A stretch of 64,000 bases of DNA from contig NZ_JABMKW010000018.1 of NCBI RefSeq assembly GCF_013204795.1, positions 558,001 to 622,000 of the forward strand. Direction: 5' to 3'. This DNA is from Pedobacter panaciterrae (GTDB lineage: Bacteria; Bacteroidota; Bacteroidia; Sphingobacteriales; Sphingobacteriaceae). This document shows positions 16,061 to 24,399 of the stretch, in pieces; positions within the stretch are counted from its first letter, which is position 1, and the number at the start of each line of letters is the position of its first letter. Below the pieces are notes generated by a model that saw nothing but the letters and a program-made list of their open reading frames with translations, made no database searches and was not told where the DNA came from. The translations under genes were made by a program, and so were the position numbers.

Positions 16061-16827
16061 AGATCATCTCTTACAATGTTAACGGCATTCGCTCTGCATC
16101 AACAAAAAATTTTTTTGGGTGGCTACAGTCAACCGATGCCGATATGGTTTGCTTGCAGGAAGTGAAGGCCCTGCCTTCTCAAATTCCGGAGATACTTGCC
16201 TTAATTGAGCAATTAGGATATCATCACTACTGGTTTCCGGCAGAGAAAAAAGGATATAGCGGAGTGGCTATCCTTACCAGAATAAAACCAAATCATGTGG
16301 AGTACGGTTGCGGAGAAGAATGGATAGATAAAGAAGGACGTATTTTAAGAGCTGATTTTGACGGCTTCTCTTTAATGAGCCTCTACATGCCATCTGGATC
16401 CAGTGGGGACGACAGACAGGTTAAGAAGTACGAATTCATGCGTTTCTTTGATACATATATTGGATACCTGCGCAAGGAGTATCCTAATTTGATTATTTCA
16501 GGCGATTACAACATTTGCCATACCGCCATCGACATTCACAACCCAAAATCAAATGCAAACTCTTCGGGTTTCTTACCGGAAGAACGTGAATGGATGGAGC
16601 TGTTTTTAAACAATGGGTTCATAGATACTTTCAGGCACTTTAATAAAGATCCGCACCACTATACCTGGTGGAGTTTTAGAGCAAATTCAAGGGCTAAGAA
16701 CCTGGGGTGGCGCATCGATTACCATTTAGCAACCCAACCTCTTTTAAATAGGCTGAAACACGTTTCAATACTTCCCGACGCAATTCATTCGGATCATTGC
16801 CCTGTTCTATTAGAGCTAAATCCCTAA
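16057..16827 (+). CDS. xth: Exodeoxyribonuclease III (AP endonuclease)
   Basis: A 256-residue member of the ExoIII/ExoA family that nicks DNA at abasic sites and trims 3' ends. Motifs: MKIISYNVNGIRSA at the start, CLQEVK (metal-binding Glu), SGDYNICHTAIDI (catalytic Asp and Asn) and the C-terminal HSDHCPV with the catalytic His. It overlaps the cyclophilin gene by 4 bases and hutI follows after 3 bases. Confidence 0.95.
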   Translation: MKIISYNVNGIRSASTKNFFGWLQSTDADMVCLQEVKALPSQIPEILALIEQLGYHHYWFPAEKKGYSGVAILTRIKPNHVEYGCGEEWIDKEGRILRADFDGFSLMSLYMPSGSSGDDRQVKKYEFMRFFDTYIGYLRKEYPNLIISGDYNICHTAIDIHNPKSNANSSGFLPEEREWMELFLNNGFIDTFRHFNKDPHHYTWWSFRANSRAKNLGWRIDYHLATQPLLNRLKHVSILPDAIHSDHCPVLLELNP

Positions 16828-16830
16828 ACC

Positions 16831-18075
16831 ATGTCTGCCCTCTTAATAACAGATATTGACACGCTTGTAGGCACTCACCCTAAAAACATTTCTGTTTTAA
16901 AAGGTGGTGCTATGAATACTTTGCCTGTTATAAACAACGCCTGGATATTATGTGAGGGGGGATTAATAACTGGTTTTGGCAGTATGGACAACCTACCTGC
17001 TGATCTGCCTACATCATTAACCTCCATTTCTGCTAAAGGAGGTTATGTTTTTCCCTCTTGGTGCGACTCACATACACACATTGTATTTGCTGCTTCCAGA
17101 GAAGAGGAATTTGTAATGAAGATTAAAGGAAAAGGCTATGAAGAAATAGCGGCTGCAGGGGGTGGTATTTTGAACTCGGCCCGTAAACTCCAGCACGAAT
17201 CTGAAGATCACCTATTCGAAAGCGCCTCCATCAGGCTAAACGACATGATTAAGCAGGGAACCGGAGCCGTTGAAATTAAGAGCGGCTACGGACTAACTTT
17301 TGATAGTGAATTAAAAATGCTTAGGGTAATCAGGCGGCTTAAAGACGCTTTTAAAGTTCCTGTTAAGGCGTCGTTCCTTGCTGCTCATACTTTTCCTGAA
17401 GACTATAAAAAAGATCGTAACGGATACATTAGGCTTATTATAGAGCAAATGCTCCCTGGAATAGCTAACGAAGGACTGGCAGACTATATGGATGTTTTTT
17501 GTGAAAAAGGCTTTTTTTCTGCGGAAGAAACGGATAAACTTTTAGAAGCCGGTGTGAAATATGGATTACCGCCTAAAATTCATGCAAACCAATTGTCTAT
17601 ATCAGGCGGCGTTCAGGTTGGTGTAAAACATAATGCGATTTCCGTGGATCACCTTGAAGCTACCGATGAGGATGTGATTAACTGTTTAAGCACAAGCAAT
17701 ACAATTGCTACCCTTCTTCCATCTTGTTCTTTGTACCTTGGTATTCCCTTTGCAAATGCCCGCGGCCTAATTAATGCGAATGTTCCCGTGGCATTAGCCT
17801 CTGATTTTAACCCCGGTTCTACGCCTTCAGGAAATATGAATTTTGTGGTTTCGTTAGGCTGTATTAAATTAAAGATGCTCCCGGAAGAAGCTATTAATGC
17901 CGCTACTTTAAATGGAGCTGCCGCAATGCAGTTATCAGATGTTGCAGGAAGCATTGCAATAGGGAAAAAAGCGAACCTTTTCATTACCCGCCCCATGAGT
18001 TCAATAGCTTATCTGCCTTATAGTTTTGGGCAGTCGCAAATAGAAAAAATCATTTTAAACGGAGAAGTAAACTAA
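16831..18075 (+). CDS. hutI: Imidazolonepropionase
   Basis: A 414-residue amidohydrolase, third enzyme of histidine breakdown, turning imidazolone-5-propanoate into N-formimino-L-glutamate. The metal-binding motif is CDSHTHIVFAASREEEF; KSGYGLT, KIHANQLS and ALASDFNPGSTP are further family blocks. Length matches characterised HutI (about 410). It shares one base with hutG (TAATG), so the two are translated together. The first two hut genes (hutH, hutU) are not in this window. Confidence 0.95.
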   Translation: MSALLITDIDTLVGTHPKNISVLKGGAMNTLPVINNAWILCEGGLITGFGSMDNLPADLPTSLTSISAKGGYVFPSWCDSHTHIVFAASREEEFVMKIKGKGYEEIAAAGGGILNSARKLQHESEDHLFESASIRLNDMIKQGTGAVEIKSGYGLTFDSELKMLRVIRRLKDAFKVPVKASFLAAHTFPEDYKKDRNGYIRLIIEQMLPGIANEGLADYMDVFCEKGFFSAEETDKLLEAGVKYGLPPKIHANQLSISGGVQVGVKHNAISVDHLEATDEDVINCLSTSNTIATLLPSCSLYLGIPFANARGLINANVPVALASDFNPGSTPSGNMNFVVSLGCIKLKMLPEEAINAATLNGAAAMQLSDVAGSIAIGKKANLFITRPMSSIAYLPYSFGQSQIEKIILNGEVN

Positions 18076-19043
18076 TGGATGGACTTAGAATTTATTTGAA
18101 TAAGGATATTCTAAAATTAGTCAATATCCGCAGCGGCGAAACAAAATTAGGTGAACGCGTGAAGGTCATTGCTACTTTAGAAGATCTGAATACTTCCGAG
18201 GCCCGTTTTGTATTACTGGGAATTCCTGAAGATATCGGGGTAAGAGCCAATTACGGTCTGTCGGGCACATCTACAGCATGGGGCCCGGCGCTTAAAGCTC
18301 TTCTTAATACCCAAAGTAACCGTTTTTTAGATGGGTCAGAATTAATCGTTCTAGGCCATTTTGAGTTTACTGAACCCCAAAATAATACGATTGAAGCATT
18401 ACAGAAAAAGGTATCAGAAATAGATAATCAAGTTTACGAATGTGTTCTTAAAATTATAGCTGCAGGCAAAACCCCCATTATTGTTGGCGGAGGGCACAAT
18501 AATGCCTATCCCATCATTAAAGCGCTGGCCTCAGTCCACAAGAAGGCTGTTGATATACTCAATATAGACGCTCATGCCGACTTAAGAGAGCCAAAAGGCA
18601 GGCATAGTGGTAATAGCTTCAGTTATGCCTTAAAAGAAGGTTATTTAGCCAAATACGGGATCTTTGGATTGCACCATAATTACAACAATGAAGCAATTCT
18701 AAAACAAATAGAAGAGAATGAAAAAATACAGGTTGTTTTCTTTGATGATATCTTATTGTCGGACGCTACAGTAACCCTTTGGACCCCATTCATCAGTGCC
18801 TTTAAAAATCCTGGTCTAGAAATCGATCTTGATAGTATAGAGAATATGCTGTCAAGTGCTGCTACGCCCTCCGGATTTAGCTTAAATGACATCAGAAAGC
18901 TCATTCTTCGGTCATCAAAACAATTTGCCTATTTGCACATATGTGAAGGCGCAAGCGAAATGGCTGATGGAAGAACCAGTTCCTTTACTGGCAAAAGTAT
19001 TGCCTACCTGATCACTGATTTCCTGAAATCATACACCCTATGA
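18075..19043 (+). CDS. hutG: Formimidoylglutamase (arginase family)
   Basis: A 322-residue ureohydrolase-fold enzyme, which would hydrolyse N-formimino-L-glutamate to glutamate and formamide. Metal-site motifs of the arginase family are visible: GGGHNNAYP, NIDAHADLRE followed by RHSGNSFSYA, and EIDLDSIE. Its position right after hutI makes the histidine role the best guess over agmatinase. The last 40 bases overlap the convergent gene for 5-formyl-THF cyclo-ligase. Confidence 0.9.
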   Translation: MDGLRIYLNKDILKLVNIRSGETKLGERVKVIATLEDLNTSEARFVLLGIPEDIGVRANYGLSGTSTAWGPALKALLNTQSNRFLDGSELIVLGHFEFTEPQNNTIEALQKKVSEIDNQVYECVLKIIAAGKTPIIVGGGHNNAYPIIKALASVHKKAVDILNIDAHADLREPKGRHSGNSFSYALKEGYLAKYGIFGLHHNYNNEAILKQIEENEKIQVVFFDDILLSDATVTLWTPFISAFKNPGLEIDLDSIENMLSSAATPSGFSLNDIRKLILRSSKQFAYLHICEGASEMADGRTSSFTGKSIAYLITDFLKSYTL

Positions 19044-19582
19044 GGTGTAATACACAAATCCATTTGGATATCATGTTCATTTACATCCTCTATATCATCT
19101 CCTGATTCGAAAAAGGAAACACCCACCTTAAGTGTGGTCAAGCCCTGTAGAAACCTGTCATAAAACCCTTTCCCATAGCCAACCCTATAGCCTCTTTCAT
19201 CAAAAGCCAATAATGGAATGATCACCATTTCCACATCCCCACTGTGGAGTTCTCCTTTTTGAGGCTCTAGAATATCATATAAGTTCTTTTCTAAACCATC
19301 CTTCCCTGAATAAACATAATTGTGCATTAAGGCCGTTTCAAAATCTGCTTTTGGGACAATAATTTTAATATCAGGATGGTTATTTCTAAGCCAATCGATG
19401 AAAAGAAATGTATCTGGTTCGTTTTTCTCAACTATGGGTAAAAAAACATGGATTGTCTTCACCTCCGAAAAATCAAGTCTTGAAAAATGAGCTAATAATT
19501 GGTTACTAAGTGCAGGTATTGCTGAGGGGGAGAGTAATTTTCTCTTGTTCAATGCTAATTTCCTAAGTTCTGCCTTTTTCAT
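19004..19582 (-). CDS. fau: 5-formyltetrahydrofolate cyclo-ligase
   Basis: A 192-residue enzyme that converts 5-formyl-THF to 5,10-methenyl-THF with ATP, rescuing a dead-end folate. The start MKKAELRKLALNKRKLLS and the late motif GYRVGYGKGFYDRFL are diagnostic. Its 3' end overlaps hutG by 40 bases on the opposite strand, so each mRNA contains antisense to the other's end. It lies downstream of efp but is separated from it by a terminator. Confidence 0.93.
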   Translation of the reverse strand: MKKAELRKLALNKRKLLSPSAIPALSNQLLAHFSRLDFSEVKTIHVFLPIVEKNEPDTFLFIDWLRNNHPDIKIIVPKADFETALMHNYVYSGKDGLEKNLYDILEPQKGELHSGDVEMVIIPLLAFDERGYRVGYGKGFYDRFLQGLTTLKVGVSFFESGDDIEDVNEHDIQMDLCITPHRVYDFRKSVIR

Positions 19583-19593
19583 TTAAACAAATA

Positions 19594-19629
19594 TAAAAAA
19601 AGATGGCTTCGGGAACCACTCCGAAGCCA
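19594..19629 (-). terminator. Terminator of efp
   Basis: On the minus strand TGGCTTCGG pairs with CCGAAGCCA around an 8-base loop, followed by a T-rich run into 19594. It lies 38 bases after the efp stop codon. Confidence 0.85.
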
Positions 19630-19666
19630 CAATCAACCTAAACCTAAAACTAAACTATGAAAATTC

Positions 19667-20227
19667 TTATTTTACTCTTTCTACGTAATCGCCAGTGCGT
19701 GTATCTATCTTAACTTTATCGCCTTGATTGATAAACATTGGCACTTTTATTTCAACTCCGGTCTCTACTGTTGCATATTTAAGTGCGTTTGTAGAGGTAT
19801 CGCCTTTAACTGCTGGCTCAGAGTACGTTATTTCTAATTCAACATGTGAAGGTGTTTGTGCCATAATAGGCTCGTCACTTTCAAATGCGATAATTACATT
19901 CATTCCTTCTTTCAAAAAGCGAAGGCTTTTACCAAATAACACCTTTGGTATGTTAAACTGCTCGTAAGTAGTATTATCCATTACTACAAGTGCTTCACCA
20001 TCTTCATACAAGTATTGGTAATCGTTGGTTTCAACACGGCAAATCTCAACATCTTCATCAACACGGAACCTATATTCTACAAGTTTCCCTGTTTTTACAT
20101 TCCGCATTCTTGCTTGATAAAAAGCGCGTAAATTACCTGGTGTACGGTGTAGAAACTCTTCTACTTGCACTAATTCTCCGTTAAAACGAAGGATATTACC
20201 ATTTTTTACTTCTGATGCTTTTGCCAT
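19667..20227 (-). CDS. efp: Elongation factor P with Asn at the loop tip
   Basis: A 186-residue three-domain protein that helps ribosomes through polyproline stretches. Domain I (1-65) contains the loop that reaches the peptidyl-transferase centre. In E. coli the loop reads PGKGQAF with modified Lys34; here it reads HRTPGNLRAF, so the tip residue (N32) is Asn, not Lys or Arg. Lengths on either side match, so this is a real replacement. The C-terminal end, INQGDKVKIDTRTGDYVERVK without its last residues, is the usual EF-P signature. A good promoter and terminator show an independent unit. Confidence 0.95.
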   Translation of the reverse strand: MAKASEVKNGNILRFNGELVQVEEFLHRTPGNLRAFYQARMRNVKTGKLVEYRFRVDEDVEICRVETNDYQYLYEDGEALVVMDNTTYEQFNIPKVLFGKSLRFLKEGMNVIIAFESDEPIMAQTPSHVELEITYSEPAVKGDTSTNALKYATVETGVEIKVPMFINQGDKVKIDTRTGDYVERVK

Positions 20228-20272
20228 TTTATTCTGAAATTTTGCCTAAACCACCGGCTATTTTTCGTGCCG

Positions 20273-20303
20273 CAAAGGTATAAACTATTTATTAATTCTA
20301 CAA
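20273..20303 (-). promoter_or_regulatory. Promoter of efp
   Basis: On the minus strand TTG (20303-20301), 20 bases, then TACCTTTG (20280-20273). The spacing and -7 box equal those of the peroxiredoxin promoter. The leader is about 43 bases. Confidence 0.78.
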
Positions 20304-20383
20304 TAGTAATTTAAAAATATTTTTTTATCGTTCTTTAATGCCCAAATCGACCGCTTTTGCACTTATCACAAATATAATTTTTG

Positions 20384-20998
20384 TTATTTATAATCCGTTA
20401 TTTGAACGAAATGGTTACAAAACGAATACTCAGCTTCCTGATTTGAGCCTACTATTACAAGCCGGTCAGCCGTAAAACGTGCGATCAGTTCATGATACCA
20501 TACAACACCTTGCTTATCTAAGTTTGAGGTCGGCTCATCCAATAAAAGTATTGGTGTATCTGTACAACATGCCAGAACAAGCTTGGTTCGCTGTTTCATT
20601 CCAGACGAGAAGTGTTTTAGTGCCTTGTCTTGCGATTTCTTTAATCCAAGCAGATCCAAGACCATCTCTTCATCAAAGCCCTTCTGCAGCGTCTTAAACC
20701 TGAAATGGAAATCGATGGTTTCCTGCAGCGTAAATTCTTCGATCAAATCTAAATACGGTGCCGCAAAACTGATATATTCATAGATTCGCTCTACGGGTAT
20801 ATTCTTCTGATTATTATAGGTTATAGCACCCTCCGACGGAGATAAATTTCCCAGTACAACACTCAAAAGTGTCGATTTTCCAGAGCCATTTGGGCCTAAG
20901 ATTGCGTATTTGCCGCCAGAATTAAATTGATAATTTATTCCTTTAAAAATCCATTCCTGGTTAAACCTTCGCCCAATGTCCTCTAAAGTAATTGTCAT
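20384..20998 (-). CDS. Orphan ABC transporter ATP-binding protein
   Basis: A 204-residue single ATPase domain with Walker A GPNGSGKST, signature FSSGMKQR, and Walker B ILLLDEPTSNLD. It is short and resembles CcmA-like subunits. No membrane subunit is encoded nearby. It begins 11 bases after lpxA on the same strand, at the end of the lipid A gene chain, so it could serve envelope transport with a permease encoded elsewhere. The ATPase assignment is firm; the substrate is unknown. Confidence 0.88.
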   Translation of the reverse strand: MTITLEDIGRRFNQEWIFKGINYQFNSGGKYAILGPNGSGKSTLLSVVLGNLSPSEGAITYNNQKNIPVERIYEYISFAAPYLDLIEEFTLQETIDFHFRFKTLQKGFDEEMVLDLLGLKKSQDKALKHFSSGMKQRTKLVLACCTDTPILLLDEPTSNLDKQGVVWYHELIARFTADRLVIVGSNQEAEYSFCNHFVQITDYK

Positions 20999-21009
20999 TG
21001 ATTGATCAA

Positions 21010-21795
21010 TTAGCTTCCAGAACCAAAGCCCTTCATTACACCTCTGTTTGAGTTTCTAATAAAATCAACTATTTCATCACGAATTTCTGTTGGTTTAAAT
21101 TCTGCTTCAATCATATCCAACGCTTTAGTAACGTTATTATGTTTCACAAATAAAACCCTATAGATCTCCTGTATCTCGTTAATCTTTTCAGACGAAAAGC
21201 CTCTCCTTCTCAAACCTACTGAGTTAATTCCTGCATACGAAAGCGGCTCTCTTGCTGCTTTGACGTAAGGCGGAACATCTTTCCTTACCAGGGAACCTCC
21301 GGTAACAAAGGCATGGGCACCAACTTTTACAAATTGATGGATAGCCACTAGTCCTGCCAGTACTACATAATTACCAATGGTAATATGGCCTGCCAAGGTG
21401 GTGCTATTAGAAAAAATGCAGTAATCTCCAACTTCACAGTCATGAGCGATGTGAGAATATGCCTGTATAAGGCAATTACTTCCTATTACCGTCTTCCACT
21501 TGTCTTTTGTTCCCCTGTTTATAGTCACGCACTCTCGGATAGTGGTATTGTCTCCAATCTCAGCTGTGGTTACCTCACCAGCAAATTTTAAATCCTGAGG
21601 CACACCAGAAATTACTGAGCCCGGAAAAACCCGGCAGTTCTTTCCAATACGCGCTCCATCCATAATGACTACGTTAGAACCTATCCAGGTTCCCTCACCA
21701 ATCTCTACGTCCTTATGTATCACTGCAAAAGGCTCTATTACCACATTATCGGCAATTTTTGCCTGAGGGTGTATATACGCTAGGGGTTGTATCAT
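21010..21795 (-). CDS. lpxA: Acyl-ACP--UDP-N-acetylglucosamine O-acyltransferase
   Basis: A 261-residue trimeric left-handed beta-helix enzyme that starts lipid A synthesis by adding a 3-hydroxyacyl chain to UDP-GlcNAc. Hexapeptide repeats run from about residue 3 to 190; the catalytic His lies in IQAYSHIAHDCEVGD. The C-terminal helical part (GFSSEKINEIQEIYRVLF) is normal. The gene overlaps lpxC-fabZ by 4 bases. Confidence 0.95.
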   Translation of the reverse strand: MIQPLAYIHPQAKIADNVVIEPFAVIHKDVEIGEGTWIGSNVVIMDGARIGKNCRVFPGSVISGVPQDLKFAGEVTTAEIGDNTTIRECVTINRGTKDKWKTVIGSNCLIQAYSHIAHDCEVGDYCIFSNSTTLAGHITIGNYVVLAGLVAIHQFVKVGAHAFVTGGSLVRKDVPPYVKAAREPLSYAGINSVGLRRRGFSSEKINEIQEIYRVLFVKHNNVTKALDMIEAEFKPTEIRDEIVDFIRNSNRGVMKGFGSGS

Positions 21796-23204
21796 GCTAC
21801 TGGTTCGCTATCTTTTACTTTTACAATTTGTGCCATCATCTCTGCTTCCACAACTACCTTGCCTCCAACCATTCCGACACCCTTCATCTGGGCAATTCCC
21901 CTTCTGATTGGTTCCATCAAATCGCATCTGAAAACAATAGTATCGCCTGGCGATACTTGAGCCCTAAAGCGTACATTATCTATTTTTAAGAACAAGGTAA
22001 GGTAATTTCTTGGATCTGGAACTGTGCTCAGGACCAAAATACCTCCGGTCTGCGCCATTGCCTCAATTTGAATTACTCCCGGGAACACTGGCGCTCCAGG
22101 GAAATGTCCTTTAAAAAACTCTTCATTCATGGTAACATTCTTAACGCCAACTACGTGTGTTTTAGAAAGTTCCAATATTTTATCAATAAATAGAAAAGGT
22201 TGTCTGTGCGGTAAAATATCCATGATTTGAACCACGTCGTAAAGTGGTTTTACCGATGGGTCATAAACGTGCTGTACCTTTTTGTTTTTTTCTTTTTTGA
22301 TTGCTGCTTTAATCTTTTTTGCAAAGGCAACATTTGCTGCATGACCTGGGCGGGCAGCCATAATATGGCCCTTTAAATGCACTCCAACAAGCGCAAGATC
22401 ACCTATCATGTCCAACAATTTATGTCTGGCAGGTTCATTTTGATACCTTAATTCCATGTTATTTAAGATCCCCTGTGGAGCAACCTCTATCGCCTTTCTA
22501 TTAAAAATAGTAGCTAAATGGTCTAGTTCCTCTTTGGTAACTTCTTTGTCAACAATAACTATGGCATTATTTAAATCACCTCCCTTAATCAGATTATTTT
22601 GTAATTGATATTCAAGTTCGTGTAAAAAACAAAAAGTTCTGCACGATGCAATTTCCTTTCTGAATTCAGCAATACTTGAAATGCCAGCATGCTGACTGCC
22701 TAAAACAGGTGAATTATAATCTATCATACAGGTAAACCTATAGTCGTCAAGCGGCATTGCTACAATCTCCACTTTTCTATCCGGTTCTGTATAAGTTATA
22801 TTATGTGGTATTTGAAAGTACTCGCGATCGATATCTTGTTGCTGAATTCCGGCTGCTTCCAGTGCTTCTAGGAATAGGATTGCGCTGCCATCCATAATTG
22901 GCGTTTCCGGACCATCCACTTTCATAAGCACATTATCCAGATCCATACCTACAAGCGAGGCCATTACATGCTCAACGGTACTTACACTTGCGCCATTCTG
23001 AGAAATAGTTGTGCCTCTGGCAGTATCAGTAACATTATCACAATCTGCATCAACTATTGGCGCTCCTGGTAAATCTACTCTTTGGAATTTAAATCCATGA
23101 TTTTCAGGTGCGGGACAAAAAGTTAATGTAACATTTGCTCCGGTATGCAGGCCTACCCCTTTTACGGAAACCTCGTTCTTAATGGTCTTTTGCTTAACGT
23201 TCAT
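21792..23204 (-). CDS. lpxC/fabZ: Bifunctional LpxC deacetylase / FabZ dehydratase fusion
   Basis: The 470-residue protein joins two enzymes. Residues 1 to about 310 are LpxC, the zinc deacetylase that commits to lipid A, with STVEHVMASLVGMDLDN and the later KLLDMIGDLALVG and HIMAARPGHAAN zinc/catalytic segments. Residues about 325-470 are FabZ, the 3-hydroxyacyl-ACP dehydratase, with ILPHRQPFLFIDKI and the active-site block FKGHFPGAPVFPGVIQIEAM. The fusion is standard in Bacteroidota and ties lipid A synthesis to fatty acid synthesis, as the two steps compete for 3-hydroxyacyl-ACP. Overlaps both neighbours. Confidence 0.96.
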   Translation of the reverse strand: MNVKQKTIKNEVSVKGVGLHTGANVTLTFCPAPENHGFKFQRVDLPGAPIVDADCDNVTDTARGTTISQNGASVSTVEHVMASLVGMDLDNVLMKVDGPETPIMDGSAILFLEALEAAGIQQQDIDREYFQIPHNITYTEPDRKVEIVAMPLDDYRFTCMIDYNSPVLGSQHAGISSIAEFRKEIASCRTFCFLHELEYQLQNNLIKGGDLNNAIVIVDKEVTKEELDHLATIFNRKAIEVAPQGILNNMELRYQNEPARHKLLDMIGDLALVGVHLKGHIMAARPGHAANVAFAKKIKAAIKKEKNKKVQHVYDPSVKPLYDVVQIMDILPHRQPFLFIDKILELSKTHVVGVKNVTMNEEFFKGHFPGAPVFPGVIQIEAMAQTGGILVLSTVPDPRNYLTLFLKIDNVRFRAQVSPGDTIVFRCDLMEPIRRGIAQMKGVGMVGGKVVVEAEMMAQIVKVKDSEPVA

Positions 23205-24280
23205 TATTTATCTTGTATTGTACTGTTTTGCTCAATTAACGCTTTTAATTGTGCGATAGTTGTTTCTAAGGCTGCTATTCTTTTTTCAACAGCAGGTAAT
23301 TGTTTAAATATTACAGATGCGCGCATCCAATCTCTTAGTGGCTGGGCAGGGCTGCCGTGCCATTGTTTATTTTCTTCTGTTGTACTAAAATTAATACCCG
23401 CCTGTGCGCCAATTTGTGTTCCCTTAGCTAATGATAGGTGACCCGCAATACCAACCTGTCCTCCAACAACGGATTTCTCACCCAGTTTGGTACTTCCCGA
23501 AATTCCGGTTTGCGCGGCAACAACACTGTGTTCACCAACATCAACATTGTGGGCAATTTGAATAAGATTATCCAATTTAACCCCTTTTCTAATGAAAGTG
23601 GATCCCATTGTTGCCCTATCGATCGTAGTATTCGCGCCAATCTCAACATCATCTTCAATAACCACATTGCCAATTTGGGCAATTTTTGAATAGGTCCCGT
23701 CAGCTTGTGGGGCAAACCCAAAGCCATCACTACCTACTACAGTGTTTGCGTGTATAAAAACCCGATCTCCAATAACTGACCGGTTATAAATCTTTACCCC
23801 CGGAAAAAGTGTACACCCCGTTCCAATTTTGGTATCAGGGCCCACGTAAACCTGAGCAAGTATTTTCGAGTTATCTCCTATTTCTACGTTTTCTGCGATA
23901 TAAGAAAAGGCTGCTATAAAGACATTTTTACCCAATTTTGCAGTTGGGTGCACAAAGGATGGCTGTTCAATTCCTGATGAGTCATTAACCTGACTAATCA
24001 CTTCATTGTACCTGTCTAACAACACAGAAAATGCACTATAAGGATCTGCAACCTTAATTAAGGTACTTTTTACAGCCTGTGCAGGCAAAAAATCTTGACT
24101 AACAATAACTACAGAGGCATTGGTAGAATATAAATAGTTCTCGTATTTCGGGTTGGACAAAAAGCATAAAGATCCCGGCTTGCCATCTTCTATTTTAGAA
24201 AGCTCTTCGACTTTTACATTTTCGTCGCCCTCAATGGTGCCATTTATAAATTCGCTTATCTGCTTGGCAGTAAATTGCAT
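23204..24280 (-). CDS. lpxD: UDP-3-O-acylglucosamine N-acyltransferase
   Basis: A 358-residue enzyme adding the second hydroxyacyl chain in lipid A synthesis. The N-terminal uridine-binding domain (1-100) is followed by hexapeptide repeats (110-310) with the catalytic segment IQIAHNVDVGEHS and a C-terminal helix (VEKRIAALETTIAQLKALI). It is the first gene of lpxD-lpxC/fabZ-lpxA-ABC, all overlapping or within 11 bases. A perfect Bacteroidota promoter ends only 4 bases before its ATG, suggesting a leaderless mRNA. Confidence 0.95.
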   Translation of the reverse strand: MQFTAKQISEFINGTIEGDENVKVEELSKIEDGKPGSLCFLSNPKYENYLYSTNASVVIVSQDFLPAQAVKSTLIKVADPYSAFSVLLDRYNEVISQVNDSSGIEQPSFVHPTAKLGKNVFIAAFSYIAENVEIGDNSKILAQVYVGPDTKIGTGCTLFPGVKIYNRSVIGDRVFIHANTVVGSDGFGFAPQADGTYSKIAQIGNVVIEDDVEIGANTTIDRATMGSTFIRKGVKLDNLIQIAHNVDVGEHSVVAAQTGISGSTKLGEKSVVGGQVGIAGHLSLAKGTQIGAQAGINFSTTEENKQWHGSPAQPLRDWMRASVIFKQLPAVEKRIAALETTIAQLKALIEQNSTIQDK

Positions 24281-24284
24281 TTTA

Positions 24285-24315
24285 CAAAGTTATATGTTAA
24301 ATTGATATGAACAAA
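24285..24315 (-). promoter_or_regulatory. Promoter of the lpx operon, abutting the start codon
   Basis: On the minus strand TTTG (24315-24312), 19 bases, then TAACTTTG (24292-24285), a full consensus match. Only 4 bases (TAAA) separate the -7 box from the lpxD ATG at 24280, so transcription should begin at or next to the start codon. Confidence 0.75.
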
Positions 24316-24399
24316 TAAACCTATTTAGGTTATTATAATTCCATCTTAGATTAAGAAACTAAAAACGGGATTAAAAACTAATTATTTTGTTAAATTATG

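Noticed and set aside
23428..23730. 100-codon open frame overlapping lpxD in another frame
   Set aside because: Entirely inside lpxD, reading its hexapeptide repeats out of frame.
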